From: Hoplostethus atlanticus
Lineage: Eukaryota > Chordata > Actinopteri > Trachichthyiformes > Trachichthyidae
Reading direction: 5' to 3'
Length of the DNA stretch: 64,000 nucleotides
NCBI GenBank assembly: GCA_034670405.1
Contig: JAXDDX010000072.1
Location: 1,736,001-1,800,000 of the forward strand
Shown: positions 61,401 through 64,000 of the stretch, one piece after another
Layout: each line of letters opens with the position of its first letter
Position numbering within the stretch: position 1 is the first letter of the stretch
Position numbers and translations under genes: made by a program
The notes under the pieces: model-generated
Told to the model about the DNA's origin: nothing
What the model saw: the letters and a program-made list of their open reading frames with translations, nothing else
Databases searched by the model: none

Positions 61401-64000
61401 TGGAGCTGCTGCTGGAGAGAGGAGCACCCATGCTGGCCAGGACCAAGGTGCTTCACCGCCTCTTTTTCGCTGTCATATACACACGCACACACGCACACAC
61501 GCACACAATTCTTTAAAAACTTTTATTTAACTATGTCCTGCTCCACATTCATACAGTTCCACACATTCACACTGGGAATTCACACTTTGCTGTAAACAAC
61601 CATTTAAGAATGCATGAAACGTCCCAATTCAGCAGCATGTTTAAGAACCACACTGGATTATTTATCCTCATTCGCCAGTTTTTCAACTTTAACAAATGAG
61701 AGTTTTCTGCAAGTCATTATGGTTCCACGTAGAAGCACTAAACTAACCAAAGAACCCTTCAAAACCCTTCCTTTTTCTGGGCGAAGGCTACCACCTCTCC
61801 GAACATCAAGTGCTGCAGATGCAGTACATACTCACAGCCACGCTGTCTTTCATTAAAGGTGCTATGTGTAGCATTTTAACATCATTAAATCATCACCACA
61901 TTAATGTTGAGACATTAGTGTGATTACTCTAATCATACTAAGGGCCTCCTCTACCAGCCTCTACACTGCATTACATTGTGTGCCACTGAGTTAGATTTGG
62001 CGGGAAATCTGCTGGATTGCTTTATGACACAAAACAGGAACCATTTTTTCTTTGCAAGTAATACACAACTTTATTCCAGTTCCACTATTCTAACTGCGTA
62101 GTTTCAATTCACATTAGCTTACCTAGCCAGAATGCATTTCGGCTCTTATACTTCTTCTTGCTCTTCAAAGCAAACTGATTGACATCCTCTCTTTTTTCTA
62201 ACTAATTGGCCTTCCTCTCCCCTCTCAGAACGGCCTGTCTCCTCTCCACATGGCGGCTCAGGGCGACCACGTTGAGTGTGTCAAACACCTGCTGCAGCAC
62301 AAGGCGCCTGTGGATGACGTCACGTTGGACTACCTGACAGCGATGCACGTGGCGGCGCACTGCGGTCATTACCGGGTCACCAAGCTGCTGCTGGACAAGA
62401 GGGCCAACCCCAACGCTAGGGCACTGGTACGATATAACGATAGCATAGGATGAAACTTTGCTGATCACTGTCGGTAAATTGGGTCCCTGCAGGAGCAAAT
62501 AGTAATAAGATACAGCAAAGAAAAATAGTGTGTTAAGTAGAAATGCATAAATGAAAAGTATGAATAATAACTGCAGCGTTGTGAGGGTGTGTAGAAACAA
62601 CAGCAGAATATTCTGAGATATATGAACAATTATAAAAGTGTCAAGATACAATTAACAAAATTTAGAAGAATATGGGAATGTGAAGATAATAATTACGTGA
62701 ATTGTTGAATATGTGAAAGCTGATATTGTGTCATTGAGGCACATTTGAACAAAGCATTTGACATATTTTTGTATAGCATTTCTGCTCTATAGAGCATTAT
62801 ACGCTTTATATGAAAAATGTAATGAAAATAAAAAAATATATTTTTTCTATGCCTTAGTGAACAGGATGTTTATCCTATTGTTCAGCAGTAACAATATCCA
62901 ATTAAAACAGTATGAAAAACAAACATTACCAATTCAAGAAGTCGATGAATAAAGCTGGTATCCCCATGCAATGTAAAATATAAAACTAAATAATCTTACA
63001 TTGCATGGAAAGGGATGTAAGGCTTGCATCTTTTTATTTATCTCACTGAGCAAAAATCTGAAATTAAATGCAACAAGTCAAAGTCAGACTGTCAGGCTGT
63101 TCATACTTTTGCTATGCAGACCCTGCAGCCCTCAGGGCCAGGTGAATGTTGTAAATGCTGTTTGCTTTCATACACTGCTGTGTGCCATGTTTCCCCCTGC
63201 AGAATGGCTTCACCCCGCTGCACATAGCCTGTAAGAAGAACAGAGTGAAGGTGATGGAGCTGCTGGTCAAATATGGAGCCTCTATCCAGGCCATCACAGA
63301 GGTACGTCATGGACCTGAGTCAAGTAGAAGTTGCAAAAGCATATTTAGTATATTTGGAGTATATTTTGTTTATTTTTCTGTCACTGCCAACTCACATGAC
63401 ATTAAACTCAATTTATCTCTGGTTCTAATTGTGTAACTGGCTAACATTAGCATTAGCAAACAGACACCGCTCGGATAAACAATTTCAAAAAAGCACCACT
63501 AAGGATATGAAGCACAATATTGGTTTATTAGTGAAGGTAAATTCTGTTAATACTGTCAATTAAGAATTATACCTTGTTGGTTTGGAGATAAATATAACAT
63601 TAACAGCATGAATTAGCTGACTGCTAACATTAGCTAATGCTATGAAGCAACACCATGGTTTTCTTCAATCCAGTTGTCTCATAACACAACAATACTGGAG
63701 AGTCATTCTGGTGTATGTTTAAAATCTTCCGTCCAATAACCAGTTGACTTTGCCTGAGTGTGATGTAAATCAAATATGGCCGCCATGTGAGTGAAGCAAA
63801 CTTGTGTCCCAGGTGTGGTACTCAATACCCACAGCGAGGAATGATGTTAAAGTGTGAGCTATTGCTATTCCGCTTTCTCTTACTCCCTGCTTTTTGCCTC
63901 ACCCTCCCTGCTTTTTGCCTCACCCTCCCTCTCCCACCCTCTCTGTCCAGTCCGGTCTGACTCCCATCCATGTAGCAGCCTTCATGGGTCACCTCAACAT
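17741..64000 (+). CDS. ank2: ankyrin-2 gene, 5' portion (gene-level span of the coding exons)
   Basis: This is the span of a partial multi-exon gene; its coding exons are listed separately. The product is a large adaptor that links membrane proteins (ion exchangers, channels, adhesion molecules) to the spectrin cytoskeleton. The exons seen here encode the N-terminus and ankyrin repeats 1 to 13 (the last one partial) of the 24-repeat membrane-binding domain. I assign ankyrin-2 because the wording of the repeats follows ankyrin-B rather than ankyrin-R or -[19 protein letters not shown], the MMVNRTTE insert, [18 protein letters not shown] and [14 protein letters not shown]. All splice junctions are GT-AG and phase 0. 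The exon pattern (99 nt per repeat, one 198-nt double-repeat exon, one 187-nt exon where 186 is expected) is that of vertebrate ankyrins. The gene continues past the right edge. One exon (53939-54125) carries a frame-breaking extra base. From memory, human ANK2 also has a first exon starting MMNEDAAQ; I could not find its counterpart here and it may lie outside the window. Confidence 0.93.
19868..19904. repeat. (CA)n microsatellite
   Basis: Perfect CA run of about 18 units. Confidence 0.95.
20851..21333. repeat. 21-bp minisatellite, about 23 copies
   Basis: Unit GTTCCAGGGGTCYTTGAGGGR, 21 bp, repeated about 23 times head to tail with almost no change except two sites: C or T in the YTT triplet and A or G at the unit end. 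Because the unit is a multiple of three and lacks stops, both strands stay open: FQGSLR(E/G) on the plus strand and LKDPWN(S/P) on the minus. I take these frames as by-products of the repeat. The array begins just after a CAGTGGTTCTC motif (20829-20839) that resembles a hAT terminus, so it may have grown inside a hAT-derived sequence. Confidence 0.95.
21824..21855. repeat. CTCTCTCG short tandem repeat
   Basis: A CT-rich tract with 8-bp periodicity (CTCTCTCG, three to four units). Confidence 0.7.
23141..24471. mobile_element. DNA-transposon-like element with AGGGTTAGAC TIRs
   Basis: The left end reads AGGGTTAGACTGATATTTG and the right end, on the minus strand, AGGGTTAGACCGATATATC, an inverted pair with few differences. 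The interior has no transposase frame and includes an AAGGTTCT-type repeat near 23350-23700. I found no exact target duplication, so the two ends may belong to different copies. Related ends occur at 27460 and 47734. Confidence 0.5.
24774..24786 (+). repeat. L1 target-site duplication, left copy
   Basis: AGGACAGGATGTT, identical to 26778-26790 on the other side of the L1 insertion. Confidence 0.88.
24787..26777 (+). mobile_element. L1-clade LINE, 5'-truncated insertion with poly-A tail
   Basis: The insertion starts inside the reverse transcriptase and ends in an A-rich tail at 26764-26778. It is flanked by a 13-bp direct repeat AGGACAGGATGTT (24774-24786 and 26778-26790), the mark of target-primed reverse transcription. 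The catalytic YADD box ([13 protein letters not shown]) is at 24825-24836. Next come [15 protein letters not shown] and [12 protein letters not shown], the usual thumb-region wording of fish L1 ORF2. The C-terminal zinc knuckle reads CSKC...HYFWQC (about 26040-26097). The frame is broken near 24893, 25650 and 25840. It is a dead, partial copy sitting in an ank2 intron in the sense orientation. Confidence 0.92.
24789..26541 (+). pseudogene. L1 ORF2 C-terminal fragment (RT to zinc knuckle), frameshifted
   Basis: Coding similarity runs in three or four pieces: 24789-24893 (YADD box), 24895-25674 (thumb and connector, 259 residues open), about 25650-25840 in another frame ([18 protein letters not shown]) and 25786-26541 (251 residues open, with the CCHC knuckle). 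The N-terminal endonuclease and most of the RT are absent. The shifts show that the copy is no longer functional. Confidence 0.88.
26778..26790 (+). repeat. L1 target-site duplication, right copy
   Basis: AGGACAGGATGTT directly after the poly-A tail; the first A could belong to the tail. Confidence 0.88.
26786..26827. repeat. perfect 19-bp inverted repeat with 4-nt loop
   Basis: ATGTTCATACGTTGTATGT, loop ACAT, then the exact reverse complement. It overlaps the right L1 target duplication and so was present at, or made with, the insertion site. It could form a DNA cruciform or an RNA hairpin; no function is implied. Confidence 0.9.
27000..27160. repeat. AAGGTTCT-type dispersed repeat, copy
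   Basis: Contains CCATAGCAGAACCCCTTTTAG, almost the wording of 15331-15364 (CCATAGCAGAACCCATATAA ... CCCTTTTAGAAAGG), then AGAACCTTTTAAGAG and TTTTTAAGAACC. Same family as at 15320, 23350 and 61600. Confidence 0.55.
27460..27600 (+). mobile_element. fragment with AGGGTTAGAC end and a fish repeat tail
   Basis: Starts AGGGTTAGACTGATATATG, matching the ends of the element at 23141. The part from about 27508 (GGATTTCTGGGTATTGAAGT ... CATACAGTTGCCTCG) matches 56270-56372, where the order of blocks is the same. It therefore looks like two repeats joined or nested. Confidence 0.5.
28943..28984. repeat. (GT)n microsatellite
   Basis: Perfect GT run of about 21 units. Confidence 0.95.
30408..30437. 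repeat. (CA)n microsatellite
   Basis: Perfect CA run of about 15 units. Confidence 0.93.
30660..30825. repeat. two direct copies of a 24-bp segment
   Basis: CACCACTGGTCTGATTTTGA at about 30666 and CACCACCGGTCTGATTTTGA at about 30797, each followed by TGAA, 131 bp apart. Probably an internal duplication in an unclassified repeat. Confidence 0.45.
33020..33115 (+). repeat. GAGAGTTTTAGTGTCC repeat family, copy 1
   Basis: Contains GAGAGTTTTAGTGTCCCATG, then ATGGTCTAAATGCTGTTTC and GACGCTTTTCCACC. Related blocks lie at 33930-34040 (opposite strand), 34488-34562 and 47877-47950. The last two lie inside elements with GGGTTTGA/GGGTTAGA ends. Confidence 0.7.
33391..33421. repeat. (ATTC)n microsatellite
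   Basis: Seven to eight ATTC units. Confidence 0.93.
33930..34040 (-). repeat. GAGAGTTTTAGTGTCC repeat family, copy 2
   Basis: On the minus strand it reads AGTTTTAGTGTCCCATGACA, then AAATGCTGTTTCAGACGC and TTTTCCACC, as at 33020. It lies about 0.9 kb away from copy 1 in the opposite orientation. Confidence 0.68.
34327..34666 (+). mobile_element. MITE-like element, GAGAGTTTT family, copy 3
   Basis: The left end AGGGTTTATCAGTTTGCCG and the right end (minus strand) CTAGGGTTTGATCGATCTG form an imperfect inverted pair. The interior has GCCGATATTGGCC motifs and the GAGAGTTTTGCGTCCCCATG block. No coding frame. The layout is the same as at 47734-48092. Confidence 0.5.
34763..34771 (+). promoter_or_regulatory. 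TAAAAATAG motif upstream of first exon B
   Basis: TAAAAATAG resembles both a weak TATA element and a MEF2 site (the first base of the MEF2 consensus is G here, not C/T). It is about 355 bases before the exon B start codon, in a GC-rich region. A 9-base match is easily met by chance. Confidence 0.2.
35125..35256 (+). CDS. ank2: candidate alternative first coding exon B of ank2
   Basis: 44 codons from an ATG in good context (AGACCATGG) to a strong donor, CTG|GTAAGA. The exon ends in phase 0, exactly as needed to join SDSNTSF at 42424, and replaces exon A. The peptide begins [17 protein letters not shown], continues [19 protein letters not shown] and ends PTLML. C7, C10, C35 and H38 form a C-x2-C-x24-C-x2-H arrangement that could bind zinc. 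Gly2 is present, but residue 6 is Met, which does not fit the N-myristoylation pattern. I do not recognise this peptide from named ankyrin isoforms. Support is structural: codon-like composition, start context, donor and phase. No transcript evidence is available here, so it could be a spurious frame. Confidence 0.55.
35643..35684. repeat. (GT)n microsatellite
   Basis: Perfect GT run of about 21 units, about 390 bases after exon B. Confidence 0.95.
37037..37500 (+). repeat. dispersed repeat pair, copy 1
   Basis: Begins CCCTCCGGGAGTTTTATTG, then GTGACCAAAAAGGCTT. Further on come ATAAGCATACTGC, AAATTCAGTCCATTTAAATG, TTTGAGGTAGACTTTTTCC and GGAAATGGAAACTACAATAA. The same blocks in the same order occur at 40424-40860. 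It resembles a common fish repeat; no coding capacity seen. Confidence 0.72.
38564..38596. repeat. (CA)n microsatellite
   Basis: Perfect CA run of about 16 units. Confidence 0.95.
38846..39410. repeat. 45-bp minisatellite, 12 full copies plus a partial one
   Basis: The 45-bp unit contains ACTATGTTGAGTGATAGTAG and ACACTTTAGCAT. Twelve full copies are followed by a truncated thirteenth. Two unit types, marked by GGCTCCATGATAAC or GACTCCATGCTAAC, tend to alternate, which suggests that 90-bp dimers were duplicated. A block of units in the middle carries further shared changes (GCTGACAC, CATACACT), so the array grew in steps. The 228-residue frame through it ([15 protein letters not shown] repeats) is a by-product of a unit divisible by three. 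A related single unit lies at 42731-42758. Confidence 0.95.
40424..40860 (+). repeat. dispersed repeat pair, copy 2
   Basis: CCCTCCAGAATTAATTTTG, GTGACCTGAAATGCTT, TTAAGCATACTGC, AAATCAGTCCAATTGAATGG, GTCTGAGATAAACTT and AAATGGAAACTATAATAA follow the order seen at 37037-37500. Confidence 0.72.
41158..41222 (-). repeat. tRNA-derived SINE-like remnant
   Basis: On the minus strand, GGGGCAGTAGGGTCTCC followed by TAGTAGTTAGGGAGACC and a B box GGTTCAAGCCC resembles fish SINE heads. Next to it is GCTCAAGGCCACGTCAG, similar to 5324-5340. No anticodon arm or clear ends. Confidence 0.45.
42424..42525 (+). CDS. ank2: ank2 exon: ankyrin repeat 1 (common exon joined to either leader)
   Basis: 34 codons between CTCCTAG and CAG|GTAGGA, phase 0 at both ends. 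It reads [18 protein letters not shown], then [16 protein letters not shown], very close to the ankyrin-B repeat 1 (with KGGIDINTCNQ in mammals). The cysteine in STCNQ (residue 75 with leader A, 76 with leader B) is in the position of Cys70 of ankyrin-G, known to be S-palmitoylated. This exon follows the two candidate first exons and fixes the frame for both. Confidence 0.95.
42731..42758 (+). repeat. single unit related to the 45-bp minisatellite
   Basis: ATCCATGCTAGCAGTTTAGC followed by ATACACTA differs at only a few positions from the CTCCATGCTAACACTTTAGC ATACACTA part of the array at 38846-39410. It borders sequence (CCAAGAAAACGCTGTTCC) that resembles a dispersed fish repeat, hinting that the array arose from that repeat. 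Confidence 0.6.
43923..43956. repeat. perfect 14-bp inverted repeat, 6-nt loop
   Basis: TGGCCCTTATTCAC, loop ATACTC, then GTGAATAAGGGCCA. Intronic hairpin; no other supporting features. Confidence 0.9.
44738..44766. repeat. (ATT)n microsatellite
   Basis: Trinucleotide run with one interruption. A similar run is at 45697-45719. Confidence 0.9.
45880..46083. mobile_element. piggyBac-like MITE with TTAA ends
   Basis: The left end is TTAAAGAGGCAATAAGTATG (from 45883) and the right end, minus strand, TTAAAGGGGCATTAAGGATT (to 46083). Both outer ends are TTAA, the piggyBac target, with inverted repeats AGRGGCAWTAAG just inside. About 200 bp, no coding frame. Superfamily is inferred from the TTAA and ends only. 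Confidence 0.6.
46325..46350. repeat. (CA)n microsatellite
   Basis: CA run of about 13 units. Confidence 0.92.
47734..48092 (+). mobile_element. MITE-like element, GAGAGTTTT family, copy 4
   Basis: Left end AGGGTTAGACAGATGCATC; right end on the minus strand TGAGTTTGACTGATGTGGG, an imperfect inverted pair. The interior has GGCCGATATTGGC, the GGAGAGTTTTAGCGTCC block and ATATCGGCA motifs. TCAATA is found outside both ends, a possible short duplication. Confidence 0.5.
49840..49887. repeat. compound (GCAC)n(CA)n microsatellite
   Basis: GCAC units from about 49840 pass into a CA run of about 15 units. Confidence 0.93.
50199..50297 (+). CDS. ank2: ank2 exon: ankyrin repeat 2
   Basis: 33 codons, CTTTCCAG|AAT to AAG|GTAGGC, phase 0. 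It reads [19 protein letters not shown], then [14 protein letters not shown]. The LHLAAKEGH core forms the repeat's first helix, and the sequence follows ankyrin-B (mammalian VGLVQELLGRGSSVDSATK). Exon length equals one 33-residue ankyrin repeat. Confidence 0.95.
50298..52865 (+). other. intron between repeats 2 and 3
   Basis: No exon seen. Around 50480-50640 there is a repeat with GATTACTGGGAGTAATCAGC and GTGCATGTAACC words, typical of fish DNA-element debris. TAGGGGTGTAACG at 51979-51991 resembles a hAT terminus, without a matching end. Confidence 0.6.
51979..51991 (+). mobile_element. hAT-like transposon end (one terminus only)
   Basis: TAGGGGTGTAACG, followed by ATATTG and CGATAT words, resembles the head of 'GGGGTGTAACGAT' hAT families of fish. 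No right end found. Confidence 0.3.
52866..52964 (+). CDS. ank2: ank2 exon: ankyrin repeat 3
   Basis: 33 codons, CCATCCAG|AAA to CAG|GTGAGA, phase 0. [19 protein letters not shown] is identical to the vertebrate ankyrin-B/G consensus for repeat 3, followed by [14 protein letters not shown] (fish-type changes). The frame upstream of the acceptor is open but carries no similarity. Confidence 0.96.
53199..53297 (+). CDS. ank2: ank2 exon: ankyrin repeat 4
   Basis: 33 codons, TGTTGTAG|AAT to GAG|GTGAGA, phase 0. [19 protein letters not shown], then [14 protein letters not shown], the repeat 4 wording of ankyrins ([10 protein letters not shown]). The preceding intron is only 234 bp. The donor is followed within about 10 bases by a GT-rich tract (53307-53340). 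Confidence 0.96.
53298..53938 (+). other. intron between repeats 4 and 5
   Basis: 641 bases. GT repeats near the donor; a long pyrimidine tract (53890-53938) before the acceptor. No exon or mobile element recognised. Confidence 0.7.
53939..54125 (+). CDS. ank2: ank2 exon: ankyrin repeats 5 and 6, with a +1 frame break
   Basis: CCTTCCAG|GAT to AAG|GTAGGC. The exon is 187 nt where 62 codons (186 nt) are expected. The first part reads [19 protein letters not shown], then [14 protein letters not shown]; the second, one frame over, reads [19 protein letters not shown], then [10 protein letters not shown]. Together they are the normal ankyrin-B repeats 5 and 6. The extra base lies in 54035-54038 (CCCT where a single CCN proline codon is expected), inside three tandem copies of CCTGC. 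Read as given, the frame ends at TGA 54098-54100, after the 53rd codon of the exon. Both halves are fully conserved and all later exons are intact, so an assembly or sequencing error is the likeliest cause; a real allele is possible. Confidence 0.9.
54316..54437 (+). repeat. tRNA-derived SINE remnant
   Basis: TAGTAGCTCAGCAGG, then TATAGCATGGCGCTAACACT, then a B box GGTTCAATTCC (54389-54399) and an ACATGCTAATAAAGTATGCA tail. This is the order seen in tRNA-derived fish SINEs whose head reads 'AGAGCATGGTGCTAA'. Confidence 0.6.
54476..54606. repeat. 21-bp minisatellite, about 6 copies
   Basis: Unit GCGTTTCTACCCGGGGTTATG with variants CCATGGTTATG and CTGGGTTATG, about six units. It starts about 40 bases after the SINE remnant. 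The open frame (GVSTRGY repeats) is a by-product. Confidence 0.88.
56080..56375 (-). repeat. dispersed fish repeat, related to 27508-27590
   Basis: Shares GATTTCTGGGTAGTGGAGTC, AAATTCAAACAGTTACCTC and CGCTGCCACTTGGGGGC with the 27.5-kb segment in the same order. It ends AGTGCAGCTTTAA, so on the minus strand it starts TTAAAGCTGCACT, again with TTAA. A TTAAAGCTGCACT start also occurs on the minus strand at about 23610-23622. Confidence 0.55.
56623..56646 (+). CDS. ank2: ank2 24-nt microexon (MMVNRTTE)
   Basis: CTGCCGCTTCAG|ATGATGGTCAATAGGACTAC TGAG|GTATAC. It encodes MMVNRTTE, exactly the short insert between repeats 6 and 7 of mammalian ankyrin-B. Phase 0 at both ends, so it can be included or skipped without changing the frame. 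The acceptor has a strong pyrimidine tract, but the donor (GTATAC) is weak and runs straight into ACACACAC, which fits regulated splicing. Confidence 0.93.
56647..58334 (+). other. intron between the microexon and repeat 7
   Basis: 1.7 kb. It holds a candidate 9-nt microexon at 57619-57627 and, at 58209-58264, a segment that is repeated in intron 1 at 28766-28821. A long pyrimidine tract precedes the acceptor at 58334. Confidence 0.65.
57619..57627 (+). CDS. ank2: candidate 9-nt microexon (NGK)
   Basis: ACTTGCAG|AATGGCAAG|GTAAGG: nine in-frame bases between a good AG acceptor and a near-consensus donor, phase 0. It would add Asn-Gly-Lys before SGFTPLH of repeat 7. The upstream pyrimidine tract is poor, and I know of no such insert in ankyrin-B. 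Chance occurrence is quite possible. Confidence 0.3.
58335..58433 (+). CDS. ank2: ank2 exon: ankyrin repeat 7
   Basis: 33 codons, CATACAG|AGT to AGG|GTAGGG, phase 0. [19 protein letters not shown], then [14 protein letters not shown], identical to mammalian ankyrin-B for this repeat as I recall it. A CA repeat begins 9 bases inside the following intron. Confidence 0.97.
58434..59266 (+). other. intron between repeats 7 and 8
   Basis: 833 bases: CA run at its start, a poly-C run near 58565-58578, otherwise AT-rich. No exon seen. Confidence 0.7.
58443..58478. repeat. (CA)n microsatellite next to a donor site
   Basis: Perfect CA run of about 18 units, starting 9 bases after the repeat 7 exon. 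Confidence 0.96.
59267..59365 (+). CDS. ank2: ank2 exon: ankyrin repeat 8
   Basis: 33 codons, CATGCAG|AAT to AGG|GTGAGT, phase 0. [19 protein letters not shown], then [14 protein letters not shown]; mammalian ankyrin-B has the same wording with MVK and RGGQ. The donor is followed by GT-rich sequence (59374-59429). Confidence 0.97.
59366..61348 (+). other. intron between repeats 8 and 9
   Basis: 2.0 kb, starting with a GT/GC-rich simple repeat. DNA-element debris around 60340-60450 and 60860-61030 (ACCGGCTACTGG, TGTTTACATG words, found in reverse again at 50480-50640). No exon recognised. The acceptor end is a TG repeat (61331-61342) ending CCCTAG. Confidence 0.65.
61349..61447 (+). CDS. ank2: ank2 exon: ankyrin repeat 9
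   Basis: 33 codons, TGCCCTAG|GAT to AAG|GTGCTT, phase 0. [19 protein letters not shown], then [14 protein letters not shown]; mammalian ankyrin-B has HDQVVE and PLLARTK. Both splice sites are below average: the pyrimidine tract is replaced by a TG repeat, and the donor GTGCTT departs from consensus. This makes the exon a candidate for regulated inclusion, although it is constitutive in known ankyrins. Confidence 0.96.
61448..62228 (+). other. intron between repeats 9 and 10
   Basis: 781 bases, almost wholly repeats: a CACACG tract (61480-61506), an AAGGTTCT-type repeat (61600-61800) and copy 2 of the TTAA-start repeat (61853-62174). Confidence 0.7.
61853..62174 (+). repeat. dispersed repeat family, copy 2 (TTAA start)
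   Basis: TTAAAGGTGCTATGTGTAGC, AAATCATCACCACATTAATG, GAGACATTAGTGTGATTAC and the tail CTTCTTCTTGCTCTTCAAAG match the order at 13958-14165. Confidence 0.7.
62229..62426 (+). CDS. ank2: ank2 exon: ankyrin repeats 10 and 11
   Basis: 198 nt, 66 codons, CTCTCAG|AAC to CTG|GTACGA, phase 0. [33 protein letters not shown], then [19 protein letters not shown] and [14 protein letters not shown]. The double-repeat exon is a conserved ankyrin feature. [14 protein letters not shown] separates ankyrin-B from ankyrin-G (HNVPVDDVTNDYLT) and ankyrin-R, so this exon is the best evidence for the paralogue call. Confidence 0.97.
62427..63202 (+). other. intron between repeats 10/11 and 12
   Basis: 776 AT-rich bases; nothing recognisable beyond the splice sites. 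Confidence 0.7.
63203..63301 (+). CDS. ank2: ank2 exon: ankyrin repeat 12
   Basis: 33 codons, CCCCTGCAG|AAT to GAG|GTACGT, phase 0. [19 protein letters not shown], then [14 protein letters not shown]; the [13 protein letters not shown] tail is the ankyrin-B form. Confidence 0.97.
63302..63950 (+). other. intron between repeats 12 and 13
   Basis: 649 bases. Just before the acceptor, a 21-bp pyrimidine-rich unit is duplicated in tandem (63885-63926). Confidence 0.7.
63885..63926. repeat. tandem 21-bp duplication in a polypyrimidine tract
   Basis: CCCTGCTTTTTGCCTCACC followed by CT, twice in a row, 24 bases before the repeat 13 exon. It lengthens the tract that U2AF would bind. Confidence 0.9.
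63951..64000 (+). CDS. ank2: ank2 exon: ankyrin repeat 13, cut by the window edge
   Basis: Begins after [26 protein letters not shown] follows the ankyrin-B repeat 13 exactly, and the sequence then runs off the window after 50 bases. Remaining repeats and the spectrin-binding part must lie to the right. Confidence 0.95.

Overview
The window is vertebrate, almost certainly teleost fish, genomic DNA. It is intron-rich, packed with (CA)n/(GT)n microsatellites, and littered with fish-type dispersed repeats: hAT, mariner-like and piggyBac-like elements, tRNA-derived SINE remnants and an L1-clade LINE. I see no bacterial, phage or CRISPR-like content.

The only gene I can support is the 5' part of an ankyrin gene on the + strand. 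Its repeats match ankyrin-2 (ankyrin-B) best, so I call it ank2; the fish paralogue (a or b) cannot be decided here. Coding exons are 17741-17869 (first exon with a MAHAA leader), 35125-35256 (a second, alternative first exon), 42424-42525, 50199-50297, 52866-52964, 53199-53297, 53939-54125, 56623-56646 (24-nt microexon), 58335-58433, 59267-59365, 61349-61447, 62229-62426, 63203-63301 and 63951-64000 (cut by the window edge). All junctions are phase 0. Most exons are exactly 99 nt and encode one 33-residue ankyrin repeat, so the window covers repeats 1 to 12 and the start of repeat 13 of the membrane-binding domain. The rest of that domain and the spectrin-binding, death and regulatory domains lie beyond the right edge.

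Layout: 1-17.6 kb is upstream DNA with no supportable gene. It holds a TA-flanked inverted-repeat element carrying a tRNA-Leu relic (2352-2564), a complete hAT-type element (6344-7537) and many microsatellites. From 17.7 to 42.4 kb is the giant first intron, with two minisatellites (20.85-21.33 and 38.85-39.41 kb), a 5'-truncated L1 copy with target-site duplication (24.77-26.79 kb), several DNA-transposon remnants and the second first exon. From 42.4 to 64 kb the ankyrin-repeat exons are spaced by introns of 0.2 to 7.7 kb.

The points most worth a second look are: a one-base excess in the exon for repeats 5 and 6 that breaks the reading frame of an otherwise perfectly conserved gene; the alternative first exon at 35125, whose short peptide has a CxxC...CxxH arrangement; in-frame microexons; dinucleotide repeats lying against many splice sites; and the tRNA-Leu relic inside an inverted-repeat element. 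I found no clearly new multi-gene system.
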